A stretch of DNA of 64,000 nucleotides from Lacrimispora sphenoides JCM 1415 (GCF_900105615.1 NZ_LT630003.1:930001-994000); one strand, 5' to 3'; counted from the stretch's first letter, positions 9,087 through 17,461 are shown. The notes: generated by a model not told the origin, from the sequence alone. Made by a program: numbers and translations.

Positions 9087-9344
9087 ATGATTAGTTATGA
9101 ATACATTGTATCGGACAAGCAGGGGCTTCACGCCATCAATGCTTTGAGGCTGAGCAAGGCGGCATCGGAATACGAGAGCCGTATAACCCTTAAAAGCAGG
9201 AAAGGCACAGCGGACTGTAAGAATGTACTCTCACTCATAAGTCTGGGAGCACGCCATGGAGAATGCCTGGAGTTTATTGTAGAGGGGCAGGATGAAATCA
9301 AGGCAATCGATTTCCTTAAAGAGTTTCTTCAGACCAATTTATAG
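9087..9344 (+). CDS. HPr-like phosphocarrier with altered residues
   Basis: This 85-residue protein matches HPr over its whole length, with GLHA carrying His15, the site phosphorylated by enzyme I. Arg17 and Pro18 of the usual HARPA motif are Ile and Asn here (HAINA). Position 46, the regulatory serine phosphorylated by HPr kinase in Firmicutes, is Asn (CKNVLSLISLG). It is therefore probably a dedicated second HPr that cannot take part in CcpA-type catabolite repression; this is inferred. It lies directly upstream of a PTS locus but before that locus's first operator, so it is likely transcribed separately. Confidence 0.85.
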   Translation: MISYEYIVSDKQGLHAINALRLSKAASEYESRITLKSRKGTADCKNVLSLISLGARHGECLEFIVEGQDEIKAIDFLKEFLQTNL

Positions 9345-9356
9345 CAGAAACATGAT

Positions 9357-9377
9357 ATTTCCTAGCAATTAGGAAAT
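9357..9377. promoter_or_regulatory. operator 1, ATTTCCTA-N5-TAGGAAAT
   Basis: A perfect 8+8 bp dyad with a 5-bp centre. The same dyad with the same spacing occurs at 12538-12558. It ends 31 bases before a -10-like TATAGT (9409-9414) and would sit near -54. It is the probable binding site of the PRD regulator encoded at 10618. Confidence 0.75.
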
Positions 9378-9408
9378 AGATTTACCTCCAGACTCTTTCT
9401 TGACGGAC

Positions 9409-9414
9409 TATAGT
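9409..9414 (+). promoter_or_regulatory. -10 box of the mupG promoter
   Basis: TATAGT with no recognisable -35 at the proper distance, as expected for an activator-dependent promoter. A 12-bp perfect hairpin, AACCATCCGGTA/TACCGGATGGTT (9425-9454), would stand at the very 5' end of the transcript. Confidence 0.5.
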
Positions 9415-9478
9415 TAAATCAAAGAACCATCCGGTACGTATATACCGGATGGTTAAATATAAGAGAGGGGTTAAACTT

Positions 9479-10570
9479 ATGGCAAAATTGGGTATTTCCG
9501 TTTATCCGGAACATTCTACCGAAGAAAAGGACTTGGATTATATCAGAAAGGCAGGGAAATTGGGGTATAAGAGAATCTTTACCTGCCTCTTAAGCGTGGA
9601 AGAAAGCAGGGAAGAGGTAATCGGCCGTTTTCGGAGACTGGCGGATGAAGCTCACGCCTGCGGTATGGAGGTCATACCGGATGTGAGCCCTGCCGTATTC
9701 TCCCGGTTGGGAATCTCCTACGAGAACTTATCCGTATTTCAGGAAATGCATGTGGATGGCATCCGTCTTGACGAAGGCTTTGACGGTATGAAAGAAAGTC
9801 TTATGACTTATAACTCCCAGGGGCTTAAGATCGAGCTCAATGCAAGCACCAAGCTGGCGTATGTGGAGAATGTCATAGACCACCATCCGGATCGTGACAA
9901 GCTGATCACCTGCCACAATTTTTATCCTCAGAAGTATACGGGATTGAGCCTTAAACAATTTAATACCTGTAATGATAAGATGAAATCACTTGGACTTAAG
10001 GTAGCAGCCTTTGTGTCCAGCAACGCGCCAGGAGCATACGGTCCTTGGCCCGTAAATGAAGGACTGTGTACTCTGGAGATGCACCGTGGCCTTCCGATTG
10101 ATTTTCAGGTGCGCCATCTGCTTGCCACCGGTATGATAGATGATGTGCTTATCGCCAATGCCTATGCCACTGATGAGGAACTCAAGGCTTGTGCCGACTT
10201 AAATACCAGCATTCTGACCTTTGGTATTCAATTGGAGAAAGAACTGACTCAGACCGAGCACCAGATCCTGGATTATGAACTCCGTCATGTGGTAAGAGGT
10301 GATTTGAACGACTATATGATCCGTTCCTCCGGCCCAAGAGTCACTTTTGCGGGCCGGTCTATTCCTGCCGCCAACACCAGAGACTTAAAACCCGGCGATG
10401 TGGTTATATTAAATGATGGCTATCCCAAATATAAGGGGGAACTGCAAATCGTCACCAAAGACATGCCAAATGACGGCCGCAAGAACGTGATCGGTCATCT
10501 TCCTGAGTATGAACATGTTCTGCTGGATTACGCAAATCCATGGACGGTATTTGCATTCTGCATCCTCTAA
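9479..10570 (+). CDS. mupG: MupG-family TIM-barrel protein (DUF871)
   Basis: This 363-residue protein begins GISVYPEHSTEEKDLDYIRKAGKLGYKRIFTCL, the signature opening of the DUF871/MupG family. MupG hydrolyses MurNAc-6-phosphate-containing disaccharides in cell-wall recycling. The N-terminal TIM barrel occupies about residues 1-235 (PDVSPAVF, VDGIRLDEGFDG and NASTKL are visible). A C-terminal cyclophilin-like beta domain with DLNDYMIRSSGPR follows. The ATG at 9479 is preferred over an upstream in-frame GTG because AGAGAGGGG is eight bases away. Its place ahead of a PTS suggests it acts on an imported phosphorylated sugar conjugate; the exact substrate here is unknown. Confidence 0.85.
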   Translation: MAKLGISVYPEHSTEEKDLDYIRKAGKLGYKRIFTCLLSVEESREEVIGRFRRLADEAHACGMEVIPDVSPAVFSRLGISYENLSVFQEMHVDGIRLDEGFDGMKESLMTYNSQGLKIELNASTKLAYVENVIDHHPDRDKLITCHNFYPQKYTGLSLKQFNTCNDKMKSLGLKVAAFVSSNAPGAYGPWPVNEGLCTLEMHRGLPIDFQVRHLLATGMIDDVLIANAYATDEELKACADLNTSILTFGIQLEKELTQTEHQILDYELRHVVRGDLNDYMIRSSGPRVTFAGRSIPAANTRDLKPGDVVILNDGYPKYKGELQIVTKDMPNDGRKNVIGHLPEYEHVLLDYANPWTVFAFCIL

Positions 10571-10617
10571 ACAAGGGATTTTACGGAAGAACACAGCAAG
10601 AAAGGGAGTATTTTGAC

Positions 10618-12537
10618 ATGCAGAATCAAAGACAGGAGCAGCTGCTTACCATATTATCAGAGCTGGGAGACTGGATAACCAGCCGACGCCTGGCTGTTCT
10701 TCTGCAGGTGTCGGACCGTACCATACGCTCTGATGTTGAATCCATTAACAGACACATGACCCCGCCTCCCATAGAGTCGAATGTGCGGCGGGGTTACAGA
10801 ATCTGTGAAAATGCCAGTCTGCCGCCTTTGCCGCCAAAAGAATCCAGGGGGACGGATATTCCCCAGACTCCGGGTGCCCGCTGTGCATACATGATTCAGA
10901 AGCTGTTATTCGAGGTGAAGGAACTGAACCTTACCCTTCTCCAGAGCCAGATCTATGTCAGCGGAGCCTCTATTGATAATGACTTAAAGCGTATCCGTAA
11001 AATGCTGGAGCCTTATCCCGGTTTAAGGCTGGTCCGCAGTAAGGAATGCATATCCTTAAAGGGGGATGAGGCCGGTAAACGGCGGTTTTACAGGGATTTA
11101 CTTATGGCCGAGGTGCAGGAGAATTTCCTCAACTTAAATATGCTGGCCAATCTATACAAAAGCTTCAACTTAATTGAGGTAAAGGACATATTCGTGGATG
11201 TACTGAAGGAATACGATTATTCCATTCATGAATCCATGTTTCCCATGCTGATCCTGCACGCCGGTACCAGCATTGAGAGAATGAACTGCGCCAACTACAT
11301 CAGTATGGAAGAGGAGATACAAGGGTTAGAGGATACCATCGAGTACCAGATTTCAAAGGACTTTTTTGACCGCATTTCCAAACGCCTGCATATAAAGATC
11401 CATGAGGGAGAAGTGGGGATGTTCGCTCTGGTCGTCATGGGCAGAAAAGCTTCCAATTATACCGACGATTACGTGAATTTCGGCGGCAGGTGGCTGAGTA
11501 CCAGGAAGCTGGTAGGCGAGGCCCTGGAGCAGATATACACTCTGTTCGGGCTGGATTTCCGGCAGGATGGGGATCTTGTTGCCGGCCTTAAGATGCACAT
11601 CCATGGTCTGGTAGAGCGTGTCAGGAACCAGGTCCGTATGGAGGATGTGTTTGTGGAAGAGATCAAGCGCAAATACCCTCTGGTCTTCGAGATGGGCATC
11701 TACGTGGTGGAATTTCTGGAAGATAGGCTTAAGACTCCCATATCCGATGCAGAGAGCTGCTATATTGCCCTTCATCTGGGAGCTGCCAGTGAGCGTATGA
11801 AAACAGAAAGAAAATATCATGCCGTAATGATCCTGCCTCATAACCAGTCTTTTTCTGATATGTGCGTGAAGAAAATTTCAGATATGTTTCGTGAGAGGAT
11901 GGAAGTGGTGAAGGTCTTTGGTTATTTTGAAGAGGAGGTAGTGTCTTCTCTGGATCCGGATCTTCTGCTCAGTACATTTCCCCTGGAACATAGGTTGAAC
12001 GTAGAGACCGTCTCCATTAACTTATTCGTGGATTCCGAGACAGAGTCCCGGATTCTCCAGGCCATCAACCGGCTGGATAAGAAAGGATTCCGGCTGGAAT
12101 TCTCATCCCACATCGGCAGCTTAATCCGCCGGGAACATTACCATACAGAGGTGAACTGTACAAACCCGGAGGAAATTATCCGCATGCTGTGCACTGGTCT
12201 GGTACAGGATGGGATTGTGGATCCGGAGTTTACCGATGTGGTATTAAAGAGGGAGCAGATGTCCCCAACCTCTTTTGTGAATACATTTGCGATTCCCCAC
12301 GCGTTCGGAGCCTTTGCCGGGAATTCCACCATTGCGGTGGCCCAGCTTAAGAATCCTGTGAAATGGGGTGCCTTTGAGGTGCGTCTGGTGATGCTGTTTG
12401 CCATCAATATAGGGGATGCCAGGATGATTAAAATCTTCTTTGACTGGATATCCAACATCGTGAATCAGCCTGAGGAGCTGGCAAAATTGGCGGCTCCCTG
12501 CGGATATGAGGAATTTATCGACCGGATCATGGAGTGA
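10618..12537 (+). CDS. PRD-containing PTS-controlled transcription activator
   Basis: This 639-residue regulator belongs to the BglG/MtlR/LicR type. Residues 1-60 are a DNA-binding HTH (QLLTILSELGDWITSRRLAVLLQVSDRTIRSDV), then a second Mga-like HTH, two PRD domains with candidate histidines (LILHAGTSIERM; LHLGAASERM), an EIIB-like domain and a C-terminal EIIA domain with IPHA. The EIIB-like segment reads ILPHNQSF and lacks the usual active cysteine. Its DNA-binding N-terminus, not an RNA-binding CAT domain, marks it as a promoter activator. ATG at 10618 has AGGGAG nine bases before it. The two shared dyads at 9357 and 12538 are its likely targets. Confidence 0.9.
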   Translation: MQNQRQEQLLTILSELGDWITSRRLAVLLQVSDRTIRSDVESINRHMTPPPIESNVRRGYRICENASLPPLPPKESRGTDIPQTPGARCAYMIQKLLFEVKELNLTLLQSQIYVSGASIDNDLKRIRKMLEPYPGLRLVRSKECISLKGDEAGKRRFYRDLLMAEVQENFLNLNMLANLYKSFNLIEVKDIFVDVLKEYDYSIHESMFPMLILHAGTSIERMNCANYISMEEEIQGLEDTIEYQISKDFFDRISKRLHIKIHEGEVGMFALVVMGRKASNYTDDYVNFGGRWLSTRKLVGEALEQIYTLFGLDFRQDGDLVAGLKMHIHGLVERVRNQVRMEDVFVEEIKRKYPLVFEMGIYVVEFLEDRLKTPISDAESCYIALHLGAASERMKTERKYHAVMILPHNQSFSDMCVKKISDMFRERMEVVKVFGYFEEEVVSSLDPDLLLSTFPLEHRLNVETVSINLFVDSETESRILQAINRLDKKGFRLEFSSHIGSLIRREHYHTEVNCTNPEEIIRMLCTGLVQDGIVDPEFTDVVLKREQMSPTSFVNTFAIPHAFGAFAGNSTIAVAQLKNPVKWGAFEVRLVMLFAINIGDARMIKIFFDWISNIVNQPEELAKLAAPCGYEEFIDRIME

Positions 12538-12558
12538 ATTTCCTAAGAGCTAGGAAAT
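12538..12558. promoter_or_regulatory. operator 2, ATTTCCTA-N5-TAGGAAAT
   Basis: The same perfect 8+8 bp dyad as at 9357-9377, starting at the base after the regulator's stop codon. It ends 30 bases before TATAAT at 12589-12594, so its placement matches operator 1 within one base. Confidence 0.75.
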
Positions 12559-12588
12559 GCCTTTAAGGAAAAAAGTGAATATAAGCCT

Positions 12589-12652
12589 TATAATTATAAT
12601 TAATTAAGGCAGCTTAAGTTAAGATGCAGCAAACAAAACGGTTTTGCTGCAT
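12589..12652 (+). promoter_or_regulatory. PTS operon -10 box and leader hairpin
   Basis: Two abutting TATAAT boxes (12589-12594, 12595-12600) lack a good -35. In the leader, ATGCAGCAAA (12624-12633) pairs perfectly with TTTGCTGCAT (12643-12652) and is followed by a short T run. The hairpin may stabilise the 5' end or attenuate transcription. Confidence 0.5.
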
Positions 12653-12687
12653 TTTGCATATCATCAACACATTCAGGAGGCAGCAAT

Positions 12688-13026
12688 ATGTTAGAGGGAT
12701 TAGAGACCATTTGCTTTAAAATCATATCCAATGTAGGAGGAGCAAGGTCCAGCTATATTGAGGCGATCCAGAAAGCAAAGCATGGGGATTTCGGCGGTGC
12801 CGGGGAATGCATGAAAGCCGGTCAGGACATGTTCCTGGCAGGACATGAGGCCCACTTTGAACTGATCCAGAAAGAGGCCCAGGGGGAACCGGTGGGTGGT
12901 TCCCTGATTCTGATCCATGCGGAAGACCAGCTTATGAGCGCGGAAGGATTCAAAATCATCGCAGAAGAGATGATTGCCAGCTACAGGAGGATCGTAGAGC
13001 TGGAGGAGAAGGTGGGGAGTAAATAA
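12688..13026 (+). CDS. PTS lactose/cellobiose-family IIA
   Basis: This 112-residue cytoplasmic phosphotransfer protein is of the all-helical lactose/chitobiose IIA type. It has the alanine-rich helices ARSSYIEAIQKAKHGDFGGAGECMKAG and the phosphorylation site His77 in IHAEDQLM. It would take phosphate from HPr, perhaps the variant HPr at 9087, and pass it to the IIB encoded 38 bases downstream. It has a good AGGAGG site and is the first gene of a seven-gene operon. Confidence 0.93.
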   Translation: MLEGLETICFKIISNVGGARSSYIEAIQKAKHGDFGGAGECMKAGQDMFLAGHEAHFELIQKEAQGEPVGGSLILIHAEDQLMSAEGFKIIAEEMIASYRRIVELEEKVGSK

Positions 13027-13064
13027 AGGAAATAAAAAATGCAAATAGCAAGGAGGATTTTACA

Positions 13065-13385
13065 ATGAAACGAGTGTATTTATTCTGCAGTGCAGGTATG
13101 TCAACCAGCATGCTGGCAAGCAAGATGCAGAGCGTAGCCAACCAGCATAACCTTCCCATTGAAGTGGAAGCTTTCCCGGATGGCAAGATCGGACAGATCA
13201 TCGATGAAAAGCATCCGGATGTGATCCTTTTGGGACCCCAGGTCAAGTACCGTTACGGTGAGATTGTGGAAAAGTTTGGAAGCAAAGGAATCCCGATACA
13301 GGTTATTGACCAGACCGATTACGGAATGATGAATGGTGAGAAGGTCCTTAAATCAGCAATAAAACTTTTAAAAGCTTCCAAATAA
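13065..13385 (+). CDS. PTS lactose/cellobiose-family IIB
   Basis: This 106-residue protein opens MKRVYLFCSAGMSTSMLASKM, the P-loop of cellobiose-type IIB with phosphorylated Cys8. DVILLGPQVKYRYGEI is the usual mid-domain motif. It receives phosphate from IIA and transfers it to the sugar bound by IIC. The upstream site is AAGGAGG. Confidence 0.93.
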   Translation: MKRVYLFCSAGMSTSMLASKMQSVANQHNLPIEVEAFPDGKIGQIIDEKHPDVILLGPQVKYRYGEIVEKFGSKGIPIQVIDQTDYGMMNGEKVLKSAIKLLKASK

Positions 13386-13444
13386 GGCTATAAAAGCAGA
13401 ACTTCCATAATAGCAAAAACAAATAAAAACGGGGGAATAACAAT

Positions 13445-14776
13445 ATGTTAAGTAAATTAGAGTCAATACTCATGCCTTTGGCAGAGCGAATCGGAAAGAA
13501 CAAGTACCTTATTGCAATTCGTGACGGCTTCCTGCTGTCCATGCCGCTGTTAATCGTGGGTTCCTTTTTCCTGCTCATTGCCAATTTCCCGATTCCCGGG
13601 TGGACAAATTTCTGGGCAAGGTTCTTTGGGGAGAACTGGGATGCCTACTTTGCCAAGCCGACCGATGCCACGTTCTCAATTATGGCAATGCTGGCAGTCG
13701 TTGGAATCGGCTATTCCTTTTCCGAACAGATGAAGGTAGATAAGCTGTTCGGGGCTGCCGTATCACTGGTATGCTGGTTCTTGATCATGCCTTATAAGAT
13801 CATGGTAAATGAAACTGCTGTATCCGGCATTCCCCTGGGCTGGGTGGGTTCCAAGGGAATCTTCGTAGGAATTATTGTGGCATTCCTGTCTGTGCACATC
13901 TATGCGTGGGTCAATAAAAAAGGGTGGATCATCAAAATGCCTGACGGTGTTCCTCCTACAGTGGCAAAGTCTTTCTCTGCCCTGATTCCTGCCGGAATTT
14001 CCGTGCTGGTGTTCTTCATCATAAACATTATTTTTGCCATGACTCCATATGATAACGCATTCAACTTTGTGTTCACCATCCTGCAGACTCCTCTCCTTAA
14101 GCTGGGCAACACCCTACCGGCTATGGTAATCGCTTATATCTTCCTCCATCTCTTCTGGTTCTTCGGAGTAAACGGCGGTTCCGTGGTAGGCGCGGTATTC
14201 AATCCCATCCTTCAGACCTTGTCTGCGGAGAACCTGGCTGCATTCCAGGCAGGCCAGCCGCTGCCCAATATTATATCCCAGCAGTTCCAGGATCTGTTTG
14301 CCACGTTTGGCGGCTGCGGCTCCACGTTGTCGCTGCTGATTGCAATGCTGTTTTTCTGCCGCTCCAAGCGTATCAAAGAGTTAGGGAAACTGGCATTTAT
14401 CCCTGGCCTGTTTGGTATCAATGAACCCATTGTGTTCGGCCTTCCCATCTTACTGAACCCAATGATTCTCATTCCTTTCATGCTGGTGCCCACCATCAAC
14501 ATTGTGATTTCCTACTTCTGCATGAGCATCGGCCTGGTTCCTCTGTGCTCTGGTGTGGCAATCCCATGGACCATGCCTGTCATCCTTTCCGGATTCCTTG
14601 CAACCGGCTGGCAGGGCGCCGTGCTTCAGCTGATTCTTCTTGTTCTGGGCGTATTCATCTATATGCCGTTCATCAAGATGATGGATAAACAGTACATGGA
14701 AGAAGAGTCCAGGAAAACTGAGAAAACCGACGATGACGATATTGATCTTAACGATCTTTCTTTTGATGATCTATAA
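13445..14776 (+). CDS. PTS lactose/cellobiose-family IIC permease
   Basis: This 443-residue integral membrane transporter of the lichenan/cellobiose IIC family has about ten hydrophobic segments. Family motifs include SMPLLIVGSFFLL near residue 33, HLFWFFGVNGGSVV near 235 and GLFGINEPIVFGLPI near 320. The C-terminus is a short acidic tail (DDDDIDLNDLSFDD). The family carries beta-linked disaccharides, chitobiose and related glycosides. With a glycosylasparaginase and a dipeptidase in the same operon, the substrate may carry an amino acid; this is inferred. Confidence 0.92.
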   Translation: MLSKLESILMPLAERIGKNKYLIAIRDGFLLSMPLLIVGSFFLLIANFPIPGWTNFWARFFGENWDAYFAKPTDATFSIMAMLAVVGIGYSFSEQMKVDKLFGAAVSLVCWFLIMPYKIMVNETAVSGIPLGWVGSKGIFVGIIVAFLSVHIYAWVNKKGWIIKMPDGVPPTVAKSFSALIPAGISVLVFFIINIIFAMTPYDNAFNFVFTILQTPLLKLGNTLPAMVIAYIFLHLFWFFGVNGGSVVGAVFNPILQTLSAENLAAFQAGQPLPNIISQQFQDLFATFGGCGSTLSLLIAMLFFCRSKRIKELGKLAFIPGLFGINEPIVFGLPILLNPMILIPFMLVPTINIVISYFCMSIGLVPLCSGVAIPWTMPVILSGFLATGWQGAVLQLILLVLGVFIYMPFIKMMDKQYMEEESRKTEKTDDDDIDLNDLSFDDL

Positions 14777-14791
14777 AATGAGGTATACGGT

Positions 14792-15316
14792 ATGAAGCTT
14801 ATTATGATATATGACCAGATTCAGTCAGGACTTGGAACCAAGGACGACACCATGGTTCCCCTTACAGGAAAAAAAGAGCCCATCGGCCCAGCAATCATGA
14901 TGGAGCCTTTCTTAAAACAGGTGGACGGACACATCATGGCCTGCCTGTGCTGCGGCAATGGCACTTACCTTGCCGATCCTAAGGAGGTCAGCCGCAAGCT
15001 TTGTGCCATGGTGAACAAGCTGCAGCCGGATGTGGTAATGTGCGGACCAGCCTTTAACTATGCGGATTACGCACAGATGTGCGCCAAAGTGGCCTGCGAT
15101 ATCAACGCCACCACCACGGCAAAGGCATTTGCAGCCATGTCTGTGGAGAATGCGGATACCATTGCAGCTTATAAGGATAAAGTATCAATTGTGGAGACGC
15201 CGAAAAAGGGCGGTTTGGGCCTTAATGATGCCTTAAGAAATATGTGTACTCTGGCCAGGGCCCTGGCCGACGGTGCTGACACTTCAGAACTGATTCATGA
15301 ATTCTGTTTTAAATAA
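14792..15316 (+). CDS. short GrdB-like protein
   Basis: This 174-residue protein resembles the N-terminal part of GrdB, the substrate-binding subunit of clostridial glycine/sarcosine/betaine reductase. The correspondence includes an early IYDQIQSGLG--DD stretch, GPAIMMEPF, MACLCCGNGTYLADPKEV and the hallmark PDVVMCGPAFNYADYAQMCAKV. Real GrdB is about 435 residues and carries selenocysteine in its C-terminal part; here that half is missing and no in-frame UGA is used. Cysteines at LCCG and MCAKVAC could serve redox or metal functions. It sits 15 bases after IIC and 15 before the glycosylasparaginase. Its role is unknown. Confidence 0.7.
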   Translation: MKLIMIYDQIQSGLGTKDDTMVPLTGKKEPIGPAIMMEPFLKQVDGHIMACLCCGNGTYLADPKEVSRKLCAMVNKLQPDVVMCGPAFNYADYAQMCAKVACDINATTTAKAFAAMSVENADTIAAYKDKVSIVETPKKGGLGLNDALRNMCTLARALADGADTSELIHEFCFK

Positions 15317-15331
15317 AAGGAGGCCTTTGCC

Positions 15332-16300
15332 ATGTGGGGGATAATAGCAACCTGGCGTATGGCCGTAGAAGGGATTACAAAGGGAGCTGAGATGCTAAAG
15401 GTATGCGGCGACGCAGGAGATGCCATCGAGTTGGCCATCCGTCAGGTGGAGGACTTCCCTTATTATAAATCCGTGGGCTACGGCGGACTGCCTAATGAGG
15501 AAATGGAAGTGGAAATGGACGCCGCCTATATGGATGGCAACACACTGGATATAGGAGCTGTGGCTGCTATCAGGGACTTTGCCAATCCGGTTTCCATCGC
15601 CAGACGCTTAAGCCAGGAGAAAGTCAACAGCATGCTGGTGGCTGAGGGGGCTGAGAAATTCGCCCACAAGGAAGGTTTTGAGCGCAAAAATATGTTGACA
15701 GACAGAGCCAGGGCACATTACAGGAATCGGGTAAAGGAGATGGCGGCCAAGGCAACAGCTAAGGAGCTTAAACCTTATTCCGGCCATGACACCGTGGGTA
15801 TGGCCTGCCTGGATGGGAACGGCAAGATGACGGCAGCCACTTCAACCAGCGGCCTGTTCATGAAGAAAAAGGGCAGGGTAGGCGATTCTCCTATATCCGG
15901 TTCCGGCTTCTATGCCGACAGCAAGAAAGGAGCTGCCAGCGCCACCGGACTGGGAGAGGATCTGATGAAAGGCTGCATTTCTTATGAGATCGTCCGGCTT
16001 ATGGGAGAAGGAATGCACCCTCAGGAAGCCTGTGAGACAGCGGTGAACCGGCTGGATGGGGAACTTCGGGAACGTCGGGGCGAAGCCGGTGACATATCCC
16101 TCATTGCCATGAATCCGAAGGGGGAGTGGGGTGTCGCCACAAATATCCAGGGATTTTCTTTCGCAGTGGTTACGGAGGAACTGGAACCTACGGTTTACCT
16201 GGTAACCCGCGGGGAGGACGGCCGCTGCACTTATAAGAAAGCCTCTGAGGAATGGATGGAAAATTATATGAAGACGCGTATGGCGCCCATAGAGGAATAA
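15332..16300 (+). CDS. N4-(beta-GlcNAc)-asparaginase (glycosylasparaginase family)
   Basis: This 322-residue Ntn-hydrolase cuts the amide link between a sugar (or beta-aspartyl group) and asparagine. The motif GHDTVGMACLDGNGKMTAATSTSG places the nucleophile at Thr154, which autoproteolysis between Asp153 and Thr154 would expose. GRVGDSPISGSGFYAD and GAASATGLGEDLM are the conserved substrate-pocket segments of aspartylglucosaminidases. There is no signal peptide, so it acts on imported material in the cytoplasm. It follows a PTS and precedes a dipeptidase. Plain isoaspartyl peptidase activity is the alternative. Confidence 0.88.
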   Translation: MWGIIATWRMAVEGITKGAEMLKVCGDAGDAIELAIRQVEDFPYYKSVGYGGLPNEEMEVEMDAAYMDGNTLDIGAVAAIRDFANPVSIARRLSQEKVNSMLVAEGAEKFAHKEGFERKNMLTDRARAHYRNRVKEMAAKATAKELKPYSGHDTVGMACLDGNGKMTAATSTSGLFMKKKGRVGDSPISGSGFYADSKKGAASATGLGEDLMKGCISYEIVRLMGEGMHPQEACETAVNRLDGELRERRGEAGDISLIAMNPKGEWGVATNIQGFSFAVVTEELEPTVYLVTRGEDGRCTYKKASEEWMENYMKTRMAPIEE

Positions 16301-16303
16301 GAT

Positions 16304-17461
16304 ATGGGATATGGAACGATTGAAAATGAATCAGATAAGAAGATCCTGGACTGCGTGGACCGGTTAAAGAACCGGTTCATCAGCAGTGTCCAGGAGCTGG
16401 TACGCATTGACAGTGTGGAAAGGGAGGCCTGTGATGGGGCTCCCTTTGGCACTGGTGTGAAGCACGCATTGGAATGCGCCCTGGATATCAGCGGGCAGCT
16501 GGGATTTGACACCGTGAACCTGGATCATTATATGGGATATGCCCAGTATGGCATGGGAGAAGATTATGTCTGTGCCATCGGTCATGTGGATGTGGTTCCG
16601 GCAGGAGAAGGCTGGAGGCAGCCGCCTTTTAACGGCTATCTGGAAAACGGAGTCATCTACAGCAGGGGAGTGCTGGACAATAAAGGACCAATTATGGCAT
16701 GCCTCTATGGCCTGGCAGCCATTAAAGAGGCAGGACTTGCTCTTAAGAATCCGGTACGCATCATCTTCGGATGCGACGAGGAATCCGGATTTGAGGATCT
16801 GAAGTATTATCTCTCAAAGGAGAGACCTCCTCTTTATGGATTCACACCGGACTGCAAGTATCCGGTGGTTTACAGCGAGCGGGGAAGAGCTGTGGTGCGG
16901 ATTACAGGCAGTATGGACCAGTTGGAGACATTCTTTGATTTTGTAAACAAATATTTCATCGGAGCCAGGAATACAGGCGACCGGTTGGGGATCGACTTTA
17001 GCCATGAGGAATATGGCGTGATGGAGATGCGGGGATATAAGCTGAGTGTAGCTACAGACAATCTCTGCGGGGGGAAACAGGCGGCCTTTGATGTAACATT
17101 AAGCTATCCGGGAGGCGTTACCATAGAGGAACTCATGAAGCGCATCTGCACTAAGGCCGGGGCGGAGGGACTTAAGGCCGAACTCATACAGAATTATGAC
17201 CCGGTGGTATTCCCCAAAGACACACCTATGGTAAAGGCCATGCAGGAGAGCTATGAACTGGTCACAGGCCAGGATGGTACCCCTGTAACCACCACAGGCG
17301 GCACTTATGCCAAAGCCATGCCGGGAATTGTCCCCTTTGGCCCAAGCTTCCCGGGTCAGAAAGGCATCAGCCACAATCCCAATGAGTGGATGAGTGTGGA
17401 AGACTTAATGACCAATGCTAAGATCTATGCACTGGCTCTGTACCGGCTGGGACAATTGTAG
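16304..17461 (+). CDS. M20/Sapep-family metal-dependent dipeptidase
   Basis: This 385-residue cytoplasmic dipeptidase is of the PepV/Sapep type. Metal and catalytic residues are visible: GHVDVVP (His94, Asp96), RGVLDNKGP (Asp125), GCDEESG (Glu159-Glu160), TPDCKYP (Asp183) and ISHNPNEW (His357). It is shorter than typical PepV (about 465 residues), so the lid domain is reduced. It starts four bases after the glycosylasparaginase stop and is followed by a terminator, ending the operon. It probably trims peptide remnants of the imported conjugate. Confidence 0.9.
   Translation: MGYGTIENESDKKILDCVDRLKNRFISSVQELVRIDSVEREACDGAPFGTGVKHALECALDISGQLGFDTVNLDHYMGYAQYGMGEDYVCAIGHVDVVPAGEGWRQPPFNGYLENGVIYSRGVLDNKGPIMACLYGLAAIKEAGLALKNPVRIIFGCDEESGFEDLKYYLSKERPPLYGFTPDCKYPVVYSERGRAVVRITGSMDQLETFFDFVNKYFIGARNTGDRLGIDFSHEEYGVMEMRGYKLSVATDNLCGGKQAAFDVTLSYPGGVTIEELMKRICTKAGAEGLKAELIQNYDPVVFPKDTPMVKAMQESYELVTGQDGTPVTTTGGTYAKAMPGIVPFGPSFPGQKGISHNPNEWMSVEDLMTNAKIYALALYRLGQL

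Noticed and set aside
11353..11841. 162-codon minus-strand ORF within the PRD regulator
   Set aside because: No ribosome site or family resemblance; the opposite strand encodes a well-conserved PRD region.
14792..15316. Selenocysteine in the GrdB-like protein
   Set aside because: No in-frame TGA occurs and the part of GrdB that carries selenocysteine is absent.
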